Shown: one piece after another, positions 32,548-41,061 of the stretch
Layout of the letters: each line of letters begins with the position of its first letter
How positions within the stretch are numbered: the stretch's first letter is position 1
NCBI GenBank assembly: GCA_002337545.1
Contig: DDGE01000039.1
Location: 114,280-162,437 of the forward strand
Length of the DNA stretch: 48,158 bases
Direction: 5' to 3'
From: Phycisphaerales bacterium UBA1910
GTDB lineage: Bacteria; Planctomycetota; Phycisphaerae; Phycisphaerales; UBA1924
The notes under the pieces: model-generated
Told to the model about the DNA's origin: nothing
The model's input: the letters and a program-made list of their open reading frames with translations, nothing else
Databases searched by the model: none
Made by a program: the position numbers and the translations under genes

Positions 32548-33549
32548 TCAGGCCCCACCTTTCCTGCTCAGTTCAATGAAGGGGACGGCAACCTCCAACA
32601 CGCTCAGCCCTCCGTGCGTGAGCGTCGGGTAGCCGCCAGCACTCTTCCACTTCCTTCGTCCATTGACGAAGAGGTGGGAGCCGTGCTGTGTGTGGAGCTG
32701 TAGGTCGATAGGCGGAACCCAATGGCCGTGTGCCTCGTCCGATGCGACGCATCGTCCGCTCTTGAACGTCTTCTTGAGGTAATCGGCGTGGTCCGTCGCC
32801 GCATCCGGGAACATTTCGCTCGCGGCATAGCCGTGGTCTGACGTGATGACTAGGCGTCGCCCCTCGGCGAGTCTCTCAACGAGCTTCCAGAATGCATCGC
32901 TTTGGAGGTGTTCCGATGCTTTGGCCACGAGCGGGCGAAGACCTTCTCCGGCATCGGCGAAGTCGTGAACGTCTTTGTCCGGCCAGTGATGCCAGAAAGC
33001 CCAATCAGGTTCGGCACCGACGAATGCGGCACAGTCCTCCCAAGGGATGTCCGTGGTCTCCGTACGAGCTCCAGGCAACCGGTGTGATGAGCCAGCGTTG
33101 TTCGAGCTGAGCGAGGACCGCTGACCGAATCCCATAGCCTTCGCGAAAGGGGTAGTGTCTGCGGGGAGCTCCGCACCAGTCGGACGAGCCTGCACGACGT
33201 TCAAGCCTCGTTCTTCGGCACCGGCGATGAGCCACGGAACCTCTCGGAGAGATAGTGCATCGAGAATCAAGACTGCACGCCCGGAGTGACTGTCGTTCCA
33301 CCAATTAGCAAGCACATCTGATGTTCGGTCGACTTCACTCTCGAAGTGACTCCAAAGGTCCCAGCCAGCGGTTGCTAGGAACAGGTCAATGTCCGACAAC
33401 TCGCGGTCCCGTTTCCACACTTCGGACTCGGGTGTGCCACTACCAAATGGTGCAGTACACACCTCCCATGCGTGGTCGAAGATTGCAGCCCAAGCATCTT
33501 TTGGACTGCTCCGTTGCAGTGTGTTGAGGAAGGAACAGTCGACGGTCAT
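32548..33549 (-). CDS. pglZ: Compact PglZ-domain phosphatase-superfamily protein
   Basis: Only 333 aa, where BREX PglZ proteins are usually well over twice that length. The alkaline-phosphatase-superfamily metal-site pattern is present: LILDALSLREVPWL with Asp97, LVITSDHGYAAS with Asp and His near 236, and the C-terminal LTHGGLSVLEVAVPF near 312. It therefore keeps the PglZ core but lacks the large extra domains. PglZ is the hallmark of BREX/Pgl defence; its biochemical role there is not well settled. It overlaps the ATPase stop by ATGA and is 2 bp from the methylase. The short form is unusual and helps set this system apart. Confidence 0.82.
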   Translation of the reverse strand: MTVDCSFLNTLQRSSPKDAWAAIFDHAWEVCTAPFGSGTPESEVWKRDRELSDIDLFLATAGWDLWSHFESEVDRTSDVLANWWNDSHSGRAVLILDALSLREVPWLIAGAEERGLNVVQARPTGAELPADTTPFAKAMGFGQRSSLSSNNAGSSHRLPGARTETTDIPWEDCAAFVGAEPDWAFWHHWPDKDVHDFADAGEGLRPLVAKASEHLQSDAFWKLVERLAEGRRLVITSDHGYAASEMFPDAATDHADYLKKTFKSGRCVASDEAHGHWVPPIDLQLHTQHGSHLFVNGRRKWKSAGGYPTLTHGGLSVLEVAVPFIELSRKGGA

Positions 33550-36272
33550 TCGCTCTGCTCCTTCTCAAGACCAAGCTCATAGGTCATGCCGTCGGGTAGC
33601 TTCCTGAGCATCTCCTGAAGCTGTGCGCCGGTGAGCTTGCCAACCTTCAACCGAAGGTCGTGAAGCTGGGTGCCAGCTTTGATGCCCTGAGACTCAATGC
33701 GACCGAGCAAGTTGAGTGCGGAGGTCGCCGGAATGTTCACCGCGACTCGCGTTGCAGTACCGCCACCGAAGATTCCGCCGCTACCAGTCGGTCCGGTTGA
33801 ACCACCACCGGTCTCACCGTTGCCGGGTCCGGTAGCCCCTCCACCGGGCTGATCTCCACCGGGGGGCGTTGGTCCTGACGGTTCGGTGCCTCCACCGGTC
33901 CCGGTTCCTCCTGCCACACCAGCCGACCCCGGCACATTCTGAGGCAACAGCACATGCGTCTCATCGAGGTGCTTGCCGGTGCCGAGCTTTCCTCGCATGC
34001 GACGCCACGCGGCGTCTTCGTCCTCGCCATCGTTCTGCTGGAGGTACTCCATCCCACGCAGGTTGATTGCGATGAGCCCCTTCGCACAGAGGCGAATGAT
34101 CCGCTCCTTGGCGAGTGTCTCACCGAGCCAGGGAATGCAGTCGACACCACCGGGACGCGGCTCGCGGAGTTCTTTCAAGAGCTTGCCGATCGATTCGTTG
34201 TTCCCAGCCGCAGTGACAATGAACTCCTCGAAGTCCTCAGGGATGAAGAGATTCTCGTTGATGAGCCGGTCAATCGCTTCAGGAATGTCTGTGCCCTGAA
34301 CACGATGGGATTCCATGTGGAACTTGCAGTTGTCTGGTTGCTGGAAGTTCCAGTTCGCGATGATTGCAAACCGGTCAAACCGAGCTTTGAGAATCTCGCG
34401 GAGTTCCTTCTGGTACTTCGTCTGGAGCCTGCCATACTCCGGATTCTGGCCCTTCCATTGCTCCGCGAGGTAGACGCACCGTGCCAACACCGCCAAGTCG
34501 CGATCAGCGAACAGATTGGTGCTGCCGTCTTGAGGAAGAATGAACCGAACAACATTTCGGTTCCGTTGAAGGTTGTCACAAAGCCATCGTCCAAGAGCCG
34601 CATCTGGCTTCGACGGCGACTCGGGCAGCACCAGTAAAGGAATTCGCTCGTCCCACTGCCCAGGCTGATCAGGCTCGTCCACTGATTCCCATGGATCTCT
34701 ATTCCATGCCTGCGGAAGCACAATGACCCGGTACTTCGTAGCTGTGTCCGGCGAGCCACCGAGGACGTAGCGCGCCTCCTTCGCCAGATGAGCGACATCC
34801 TGTCCATCTTGGAAGAGCCGGTCGTTCCGTGCACTCGCAATCAGTTTGGCCTGCGGATTCTCCTCTTCACGGAAGAGGTACCTGTTGCCATCCTCATGAA
34901 TGTTGAAGCTGTTCTCGACGATGGTCGTCAGCTCAACCTGAAAGGCATTGTCATCGACAGGACGGCCCCGCGTTACATCGACATGCAGCGTCGCCTGGTC
35001 AGCGCCAGCTTGATTAATCTCGGCAAGTGAACGAAGCCACAGAGCTCCAATGACTCCTTCGAGTCGCGGCAATCGACGAGCAGCATCGGGAACTGCGTCC
35101 TTGACTGCCTCCAGATTCCGCAAAGCCTTCTCTCGCAGCTTGTGGTGATGCTGATTCGCAACAGAGTCGAGAAGGGCAGCGATTCCACTCGAATCATCGT
35201 CGAGTCGAAAATCAGCAGCCGTAATGATTGCAGCGTCTTCTCCACTCTGCTTGAAGAGATCCGCCAGAACGCGAATCATGTCGCGTGTCCCCTGCGCACT
35301 TGTCGCGATGAGAACCTGGTCTTCGAGCAACTGCATCAGGTGAGACGCAAATGGCCAGTTCTCAACGAACTCGTTCCTGAGACGGTCTTGCTCTGCGGGA
35401 GCGACGTTTTTGAGCCGAAAGTACTCCGAAATGTGGTCGCCGATGAGAGCCTCAACTTGTTCCGATGACACTTGAAGTCGATTCGAAAACAACCGGTGCA
35501 AGAGAAGTCGAGATCTATCCTGCTTCGCAGACGGCCCCTTGAAGTCGATGATGATTGGATTCACACGCTGAATCTGTTGAAACGCATCGGTCGATCCGTT
35601 TCGAACTGACGTGACGAGCAGCAAGCGGTCCGGGTGTTCTTTGGCAATCTCTGACAGAATCTGGATGAAGTTGAACGCCCAGTTCCTCCAAGGGTACTGC
35701 TTCGTGTTGGTCAATCCATCAAACCAGGTCTGAAACTCGTCAAGCACGAGCACCGTTGGCGTGTGCTCGACCATTTCCATGATGATGGTGTCGCTTGGCA
35801 CATCGGTTTTCTTGTCACCGAGAGCTTCCCACTTGCCACGGCAGTAATCACCGTTCGGGTGATTGTCGAACAGCACATCCCAGAGGTATTTGTAGTGCTG
35901 CTGGTGCATGCTCTCGCTGATCACATGCATGCCGTCTCGCAACTCCAGCCCGTCAATCTTTGGATTGGAGAGGATCTGCGACCAGTTCTTCAGCCAACTT
36001 GCGGCATCCGTCCTACTGGTAAGTACGTGGTAAAGCACCGCCATCAAGTGAGACTTACCTTGCCCTCGTTCTCCCTTCAATACGATCGGTCGACCCTGTG
36101 ACGGCCCGGAGGCTTCCAAGAGCTTGAGCACATCCGTTGTCGGATATGTGATGGCGAGAAACTCGCTGGCCGCGACTTGAGTCGCACCGGTGTTGTTCCG
36201 GTTCGTGAGCTCAATAGCGGTTCCTTTCAGTCGCCGCCCTTTAAACTCATCGCGAAGTGTCAGTCCAAGCAT
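33546..36272 (-). CDS. DUF499/COG1483 P-loop ATPase (BrxC/PglY-like)
   Basis: 908 aa from ATG 36272, preferred over the GTG at 36299 because GAGGAA lies 6 nt upstream. Walker A GERGQGKS (67-74) and Walker B LVLDEF (175-180) with the following QTWFDG. Large helical middle region, then a glycine/proline-rich linker (GGTGTGGGTEPSGPTPPGG type, about 790-850), then a short C-terminal domain with LTGAQLQEMLRKLPDGMTYEL. DUF499 ATPases next to DUF1156 methylases are the conserved pair of this defence class; in BREX type 3 nomenclature this is BrxC-like. It begins 31 bp after the HTH gene. Confidence 0.88.
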   Translation of the reverse strand: MLGLTLRDEFKGRRLKGTAIELTNRNNTGATQVAASEFLAITYPTTDVLKLLEASGPSQGRPIVLKGERGQGKSHLMAVLYHVLTSRTDAASWLKNWSQILSNPKIDGLELRDGMHVISESMHQQHYKYLWDVLFDNHPNGDYCRGKWEALGDKKTDVPSDTIIMEMVEHTPTVLVLDEFQTWFDGLTNTKQYPWRNWAFNFIQILSEIAKEHPDRLLLVTSVRNGSTDAFQQIQRVNPIIIDFKGPSAKQDRSRLLLHRLFSNRLQVSSEQVEALIGDHISEYFRLKNVAPAEQDRLRNEFVENWPFASHLMQLLEDQVLIATSAQGTRDMIRVLADLFKQSGEDAAIITAADFRLDDDSSGIAALLDSVANQHHHKLREKALRNLEAVKDAVPDAARRLPRLEGVIGALWLRSLAEINQAGADQATLHVDVTRGRPVDDNAFQVELTTIVENSFNIHEDGNRYLFREEENPQAKLIASARNDRLFQDGQDVAHLAKEARYVLGGSPDTATKYRVIVLPQAWNRDPWESVDEPDQPGQWDERIPLLVLPESPSKPDAALGRWLCDNLQRNRNVVRFILPQDGSTNLFADRDLAVLARCVYLAEQWKGQNPEYGRLQTKYQKELREILKARFDRFAIIANWNFQQPDNCKFHMESHRVQGTDIPEAIDRLINENLFIPEDFEEFIVTAAGNNESIGKLLKELREPRPGGVDCIPWLGETLAKERIIRLCAKGLIAINLRGMEYLQQNDGEDEDAAWRRMRGKLGTGKHLDETHVLLPQNVPGSAGVAGGTGTGGGTEPSGPTPPGGDQPGGGATGPGNGETGGGSTGPTGSGGIFGGGTATRVAVNIPATSALNLLGRIESQGIKAGTQLHDLRLKVGKLTGAQLQEMLRKLPDGMTYELGLEKEQSE

Positions 36273-36303
36273 GTTCAGTTCCTCGCTTCCGAACCGCACA
36301 GGT

Positions 36304-36495
36304 TCAGTCGTTCTCGCGTTCCTTGTCGCGGTTCTCGCCTAGCCACTGGTCGATCACTTCTTTGTGAAACCGCCAGTGCTTTCCGACCTTCTGGCCTGGC
36401 ACCTTGCCCTCCTGGGCGAGTTTGTACAGCGTCGATTTCGCGACCTGTAGGTATGCCGCAAGCTCGTCAATGGTCATGACCTTCGGTGGGTCCAC
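36304..36495 (-). CDS. Excisionase-type helix-turn-helix protein
   Basis: 63 aa from GTG 36495, chosen because GGAGG lies 7 nt upstream; ATG at 36477 would give 57 aa. The frame continues upstream but overlaps the 36539 gene. Domain: MTIDELAAYLQVAKSTLYKLAQEGKVPGQKVGKHWRFHKEVIDQWL, the classic excisionase/MerR-like HTH (HTH_17). Near the right att end it could be the recombination directionality factor of the element. Equally, as second gene of the BREX-like operon it could be its local transcription regulator, like small HTH genes in DISARM and BREX loci. Confidence 0.8.
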   Translation of the reverse strand: MDPPKVMTIDELAAYLQVAKSTLYKLAQEGKVPGQKVGKHWRFHKEVIDQWLGENRDKEREND

Positions 36496-36538
36496 AGCAC
36501 AGCCTCCATCGCCTAATGACGATTGTTTGTGCGTGATT

Positions 36539-37264
36539 CTACTCGTTGCTAATGGATTCTGCGCGGCCTGGGGCTTTCGGACCGGTCTGCTTAAGCACAG
36601 CACGCTCTATGCTGGGGTACTGGCTCAATGATTCCACCCACGCAAACTGTTGATCTTGGCTCATTTGCAGAAATTCGTTCCGAGCATCCCGCCACCTCAG
36701 CGAAATCTTCGACTCATCCGGCCCAGCCTCTTCCTCCGCAACCAGTCGCCCGAGCTTGTCCATGGCATAGGCAATGTCACGATTGTCGTACGTCTCGGCC
36801 ATCACTCGAATGAGTGCCTTGAAGAACTGATTGAACTCCCGACTCCGCCGAGTCTTTGGCATCGTGTGAAGTTGTTCTAGGTGCTCGTACGCACCGTCAT
36901 CTACACGTACCGCTTCCGGCTCGGAATTGTCTTCGTCAGGCTCGCCGTAGGTGTCGTGGTAGCTTCCGATGCTCCAGCCAAGTCCAATCCACTCCCGGAT
37001 TGTGTCAAGGATGAATGCGAGCGGCTCATCATGTGAGATGAGGCTTGTACTAGCGAGGAACACTTCGCGATCGATGTCCCAGGTCAAATCGTCCAAAGAA
37101 AACCCCAGAGGGTCGGGACACTGGTCAATTGAAGTGCCGTACAGCCGAATGGATGACTCAGGCACGAACGGCAGCTCAATGCTCCGTGTCAGCACAATTC
37201 CAGGCCCATGCTCACTCATGGGCGGGACGAACTTCAGGTGCAAGTCGAGATGGAGAGTGTGCAT
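36539..37264 (-). CDS. First gene of BREX-like operon, unknown function
   Basis: 241 aa from ATG 37264. Acidic soluble protein: an N-terminal beta-rich part (LHLDLHLKFVPPMSE, GIVLTRSIELPFVPESSIRLYGT), an acidic mid-section (YGEPDEDNSEPEAVRVDDGAYEHL) and a helical C-terminus (NQFFKALIRVMAETYDNRDIAYAMDKLGRLVAEEE; LQMSQDQQFAWVESLSQYPSIERAVL). No known domain. It lies just inside the right att end, and 43 bp separate it from the HTH gene, so it probably shares the promoter of the defence operon. Confidence 0.65.
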   Translation of the reverse strand: MHTLHLDLHLKFVPPMSEHGPGIVLTRSIELPFVPESSIRLYGTSIDQCPDPLGFSLDDLTWDIDREVFLASTSLISHDEPLAFILDTIREWIGLGWSIGSYHDTYGEPDEDNSEPEAVRVDDGAYEHLEQLHTMPKTRRSREFNQFFKALIRVMAETYDNRDIAYAMDKLGRLVAEEEAGPDESKISLRWRDARNEFLQMSQDQQFAWVESLSQYPSIERAVLKQTGPKAPGRAESISNE

Positions 37265-37358
37265 GGCTTTGCTCCCGATGGAACGCCCGACAGAGTTGCT
37301 TGAGCAGTAGCGACCGCACGCCTTCGCACTGAATCATCAGGCCAACGCGAGCAATAGT

Positions 37359-37425
37359 TGCACTACAATTCGGGCCGAATCAGCACTACATAGGACGATT
37401 CATCGACCGAGAGCAGAGTAGTGCA
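37359..37425. repeat. Integrase arm-type site candidates, right end
   Basis: TGCACTACA at 37359-37367 and AGCACTACA at 37382-37390 are direct repeats 23 bp apart, the same spacing as the left-end pair. An inverted TAGTGCA lies at 37419-37425. They sit between the last element gene and the att core, as expected of integrase arm sites. Confidence 0.6.
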
Positions 37426-37431
37426 AAAACG

Positions 37432-37478
37432 GAAGAAGCCCCTAAGCACCCTTGAGCAAGGAACTTAGAGGCTTCTTC
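37432..37478 (-). terminator. Rho-independent terminator of tRNA-Gly, supplied by the element
   Basis: On the minus strand a 15-bp stem with GAAGAAGCCTCTAAG and CTTAGGGGCTTCTTC arms (one G-U) is followed by CGTTTTTG. It starts 5 nt after the tRNA 3' end. Because it lies on the element side of the att crossover, it came with the element and replaces the original terminator now at 567-611. Confidence 0.8.
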
Positions 37479-37482
37479 TGAA

Positions 37483-37554
37483 AGCGGGTGATCGGATTCG
37501 AACCGACGACATTCACGTTGGCAACGTGACGCTCTACCACTGAGCTACACCCGC
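37483..37554 (-). tRNA. tRNA-Gly (anticodon GCC), attR
   Basis: The minus strand folds into a full cloverleaf of 72 nt: acceptor GCGGGTG/CACCCGC, D-arm GCTC-AGTGGTA-GAGC, anticodon arm TCACG-TTGCCAA-CGTGA with GCC anticodon (plus-strand 37520-37522), T-arm GTCGG-TTCGAAT-CCGAT, discriminator T. CCA is not encoded. This is the integration target: its 3' half (from the anticodon loop on) is shared with the fragment at 616-657 over a 19-bp core. Confidence 0.95.
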
Positions 37555-37719
37555 GTATTTGGTTGTCTGCGGGGCTTTGGGGGGCCTCGCGGGGGTAAAG
37601 ATATTCCCGATTTGGGCGTGCGTCAAACTCTTTGGGCAATCAACCTGCAAATGGGTGCTGAGAGCGAGGATTTGGGGAGATAATCGGGCGTTGGAACGGG
37701 TCCGGCGGTGTGCTTGGTG

Positions 37720-39687
37720 TTATTGGCGTTTGCTGCGGGCGAGATCGATGCCTTCGAGGACCTGGTTGGAGGTGTAGGCGTTGCTGACCCATACTGGCTG
37801 ATCCTGCCCTGGGGTGAAGATTGCCAGGAATGGGATGCCTGTCTGGCCGAGTTCGTCGTTGAGGAATGACCAGCCGGGGGCGCTGAGACTTGTTAGATCC
37901 GCGACCATTGGGACGACATCGGCGCTGAGGAGCTCGGGTTTTACGGGTTCCTTTGCGAGCACGGTTGCTTCGAGGGCCTTGCAGTTGAGGCACCATTCTG
38001 CGGTGAAGTCGAGTACGACGATCTGGCCGTTGTCGAGGGATGCCTGGAGGAAGTCGCGCGAGTATGGCTGCCAGAAGTTGTGGTACTGGTGCATTGTCTG
38101 GCCGTATGCGACATATGAACCTGAGAATGCGAAGAACAGCCCGATGATGCCGAATGCGGCTCGTTTTCCGATGCTTTTGGTGATGCGGATTGTTTGTATT
38201 GCGAGCCAGAGACCTGTGGCGATGCCGACGATTCCGATTGCCCACCAGTGGACTGTTTTACCCCACCATACAAAGTTCCATCCGTTTCCTGAGCCGTATG
38301 AGATTACTGAGGTTCCGAGGAAGTATGCGGCTGCTGCGATCATGAGCAGGCCCATGACCTGTTTGACGAGTTCGCTTGCGGGGCCGGTCCTTGGTACGGA
38401 TTTGAGGAGTGCTGGGAAGACGGCGAGGACCACATATGGGAAGGCCATGCCGATCCCCATGAATGCGAAGACGGTCATGACGAGCATGGGTGGCATTGTT
38501 GCCGCGCCGGCGAGGAGGGCTCCTGCGACAAAGCCGAAGCATGGCAGGCCGAGGATTGCGGTCATGACGCCGAAGACGAGTGAGCCCCAGGGTGAGTCTG
38601 CTTTGGGATTGACTGCGTAGACCTGCTGTGGGAGCTTGATTTGGAAGAGCCCCATGATGCCGATGCCCATGACGAGGATGATGATGCCGATGAGTGCGGT
38701 GAGCCACCAGAATCCGAAGATCATTGATGGGTCGAGCTTGCGTGCGATGAATGCCATGGGGATGCCGATGGCGATCCAGAACGCGATGACACCGGCGGCC
38801 ATCCATAGTGAGAGCATTAATGCTTTGGACCTTTTTTCACCGGCGTGCTGGGTGATGGTCATGACCTTGATGGGGATGACGGGGAGCACGCACGGGGTGA
38901 GGTTGAGGACGAAGCCCCCTACTGCTGCGAAGAATGCGAGAACGGCGATGCCCGCCGCGGAGTCGGGCGCGGGGAGGGTGATGAAGCCGAGGAACTGACG
39001 GGATGGGACTTCGGATTCTTCTTGCGACGCATCGTTTGTGTCGACTGCTGCGATGGAATCGGGGTCGTATGCATCGAATACATCGGGCCACGCGGCAGGA
39101 TCAACCGTTGCGTTGGGGTCGATTGTGATCGACAGGGTCATTATTTCTGTTTCTGGCGGGAGGCATGTCTTGTCGTCGCAGGCCTGGTATGTGAGGCCGA
39201 GATCGAATGAAATCTGGCCTGCGGGTGCTTCTGCGGACACGCTGACGGGCACATAGAGCACTGCCTGCTCGGCGTAGACCTGATACATCACGGGTGTGCC
39301 GGTGAAGAGGAAGTCGACGGGCACGCTTATGGGCTCTGGCCATTGGACTGGGCCGAACTCGAGGCCCTCGGCTTCGGGGAGGGCGAGCTGGGTTGGAACC
39401 GGGCGGAAGCTTCCCATTTCATCGGGGACGATGGGATCGTTGAGGTTTGTGTGCCAGTGCTCGGCGTGATCGAGGGTGATGGCGACGACGAAGTCGCTGC
39501 CTGGGGCTGCGGAATCCGTGCTCAGCTGAGCGGAGATGCTAACTGGCGGGGAGGCGTCTTCATCGTCGGCGGGGATTGTTGCGACGCTCGGCTGGGACCC
39601 AAACGGATCTCCGTAGGATGGCTGGGCACCAACCGCTGAGACCGGCAGGAGGAACATCATCAACAACAGGGAGAGGGTTCTGAGCAT
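37720..39687 (-). CDS. dsbD: Thiol:disulfide interchange protein DsbD
   Basis: 655 aa from ATG 39687, which gives a signal peptide (MLRTLSLLLMMFLLPVSAVGA) after AGAGAA; the frame is open 96 codons further but those look non-coding. The N-terminal periplasmic domain has CDDKTCLPP. The membrane domain has NLTPCVLPVIPIKVM and LGLPCFGF, the pair of cysteines that pass electrons across the membrane. The C-terminal thioredoxin domain has EWCLNCKALE (WCxxC). It moves reducing power from cytoplasmic thioredoxin to periplasmic thiols for disulfide isomerisation and cytochrome c maturation. It is a chromosomal gene just outside the element, divergent from fliM. Confidence 0.92.
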   Translation of the reverse strand: MLRTLSLLLMMFLLPVSAVGAQPSYGDPFGSQPSVATIPADDEDASPPVSISAQLSTDSAAPGSDFVVAITLDHAEHWHTNLNDPIVPDEMGSFRPVPTQLALPEAEGLEFGPVQWPEPISVPVDFLFTGTPVMYQVYAEQAVLYVPVSVSAEAPAGQISFDLGLTYQACDDKTCLPPETEIMTLSITIDPNATVDPAAWPDVFDAYDPDSIAAVDTNDASQEESEVPSRQFLGFITLPAPDSAAGIAVLAFFAAVGGFVLNLTPCVLPVIPIKVMTITQHAGEKRSKALMLSLWMAAGVIAFWIAIGIPMAFIARKLDPSMIFGFWWLTALIGIIILVMGIGIMGLFQIKLPQQVYAVNPKADSPWGSLVFGVMTAILGLPCFGFVAGALLAGAATMPPMLVMTVFAFMGIGMAFPYVVLAVFPALLKSVPRTGPASELVKQVMGLLMIAAAAYFLGTSVISYGSGNGWNFVWWGKTVHWWAIGIVGIATGLWLAIQTIRITKSIGKRAAFGIIGLFFAFSGSYVAYGQTMHQYHNFWQPYSRDFLQASLDNGQIVVLDFTAEWCLNCKALEATVLAKEPVKPELLSADVVPMVADLTSLSAPGWSFLNDELGQTGIPFLAIFTPGQDQPVWVSNAYTSNQVLEGIDLARSKRQ

Positions 39688-39901
39688 GTGTATTTCTCTG
39701 GGTCGTGGTACATCGGGGACCGCCGTCGTCGAGCAGGAACCCTGTTCCGTTGTGTTTTGTTCCCTCGGCCCAGAAACCGCGTGATTACGGGGGCAGAAGA
39801 TGAAGAGAATCGCCATCCCGGACCGATAGTGAGTGAGTGTATCCCCGCCCTGTGGGGGTTGTCGCTTTGCCCGCGTGGGCATGGATGAGGTATCGACGCC
39901 A

Positions 39902-40942
39902 ATGAGCATGCTCGACCAGAACGACATCGATGCCCTCTTGGCGGCGAGTGCGACCGAAGCGGAAGATACGCCCACTCGACCTGAGAAGCGGCTCTTCTCG
40001 CATAACCATACTGATAATGAGCAGGTCGAGATCCGTCAGTATGACTTCAAGCGTCCTGAGCGTGTGTCCAAGGACCAGATGCTCGCGCTTGAGACGCTCC
40101 ATGAGGCGTTTGCGAGGAACTTTGGGGCATCCCTCTCTGGGTTTCTTCGCACGATCGTCGAGGTCCGTGTCGCGGCATGTGAGCAGATGACCTATGGGGA
40201 GTTCGTCGCGGGGCTGCCCAATCCAACGAGCTACAACCTGATCCAGCCGGACACGCTGGAAGGCCAGATGTGCCTTGAGGTGTCGCCGCTGATCATCTAC
40301 CCGATCATCGACCGATTGCTAGGCGGGACGAATCAGGACCTGTTTATCCCACAGCGTCCGATGACAGCGATCGAGCAGCGGTTGATCTCGACGGTGATGG
40401 GTCGAGGGCTTGACGCGCTTTCCGAGGCATGGGAGAGTGTTCGCCCGCTTCAGTTCGAGATCACTGCGACTGAATCGAACCCGCAACTGGTCCAGATCGT
40501 TCCGCCCAATGAGGTCGTGATGGTCATCGGTCTGGAAGTGCGCATGGCCTCGCGTGCGGGGACGATGAACCTGTGCATTCCTTATAATGTGATCGAGCCG
40601 GTGATGGAGGAGTTGAGTTCTCAGAGCTGGTTCGCTGTCAATCGGACTGAACAAACGCAGTCGACTCAGGAACGGATCACCAGAAATATTGATCAGACGG
40701 GTGTTGAGGTTGCTGCTGTTCTCGCGGAAACGACGATTACGCTCCGTGATCTCAATGAGATGAAGCCGGGCGACATGATCGTGACCTCGACGCCCTCAGA
40801 CACTCCCGCGACGGTGATGGTTGGTAAAGAAGCCAAGTTCCAGGCCGGAATTGGCCAGCATAAAGGGAATCGGGCGATCCAGATTGTGCGTTCGATCGAC
40901 CCAGGCCAACGCCGGCATGTCAAACTGCCCAAGAAGAAGTGA
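39902..40942 (+). CDS. fliM: Flagellar motor switch protein FliM
   Basis: 346 aa from ATG 39902 (MSMLDQNDIDALLAA, the conserved CheY-P binding N-terminus); GAGG lies 12 nt upstream, and an ATG at 39881 is less likely. The middle domain contains the FliM pattern FARNFGASLSGFLRTIVEV, TYGEFVAGLPNPTSYNLI and RPMTAIEQRLI. The C-terminal SpoA/FliN-like domain contains LRDLNEMKPGDMI. FliM in the C-ring binds phosphorylated CheY and reverses rotation. Other flagellar genes are not nearby; the downstream region is the nusA operon leader. Indicates a motile host. Confidence 0.92.
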   Translation: MSMLDQNDIDALLAASATEAEDTPTRPEKRLFSHNHTDNEQVEIRQYDFKRPERVSKDQMLALETLHEAFARNFGASLSGFLRTIVEVRVAACEQMTYGEFVAGLPNPTSYNLIQPDTLEGQMCLEVSPLIIYPIIDRLLGGTNQDLFIPQRPMTAIEQRLISTVMGRGLDALSEAWESVRPLQFEITATESNPQLVQIVPPNEVVMVIGLEVRMASRAGTMNLCIPYNVIEPVMEELSSQSWFAVNRTEQTQSTQERITRNIDQTGVEVAAVLAETTITLRDLNEMKPGDMIVTSTPSDTPATVMVGKEAKFQAGIGQHKGNRAIQIVRSIDPGQRRHVKLPKKK

Positions 40943-40955
40943 CACCGACTGCGTG

Positions 40956-40985
40956 TTGATTCTGTGCACCGCTCTGTTCTATACT
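40956..40985 (+). promoter_or_regulatory. Sigma-70-type promoter of the nusA operon
   Basis: TTGATT and TATACT at 18-bp spacing, 367 bp before the nusA ATG. It is the best promoter-like sequence in the interval after fliM. Confidence 0.5.
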
Positions 40986-41031
40986 TATTTGGACTGTTGG
41001 GTGAGTTGCCCAACGCAAAGGAGCCATCGGT

Positions 41032-41061
41032 ATGCAGACGGTTTCACACCATGACGGCTGA
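41032..41061 (+). CDS. Possible leader peptide before nusA
   Basis: A nine-codon frame MQTVSHHDG with AAAGGAG 9 nt upstream, followed by TGA. The ribosome site is much stronger than expected by chance for a gene-free leader. It could couple translation to folding of the downstream leader; it could also be accidental. Confidence 0.3.
   Translation: MQTVSHHDG

Larger units (their letters stand above)
639..37524. mobile_element. Integrative mobilizable element in tRNA-Gly(GCC) carrying defence modules
   Basis: The element is bounded by the identical 19-bp att cores at 639-657 and 37506-37524. It carries an integrase next to attL, a possible excisionase, an oriT-like region, a MOBF relaxase with a coupling ATPase, Rep/ParA genes, ArdC, two defence operons and a large structured RNA. 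No type IV secretion channel genes (VirB4, VirB6, VirB8-10 types) are recognisable, so it should depend on a helper for transfer. Flanking chromosomal genes on both sides look like ordinary housekeeping genes. Confidence 0.88.

Noticed and set aside
39688..39975. 96-codon extension upstream of dsbD
   Set aside because: ATG 39687 gives an immediate signal peptide; the extension overlaps the fliM upstream region and looks non-coding.
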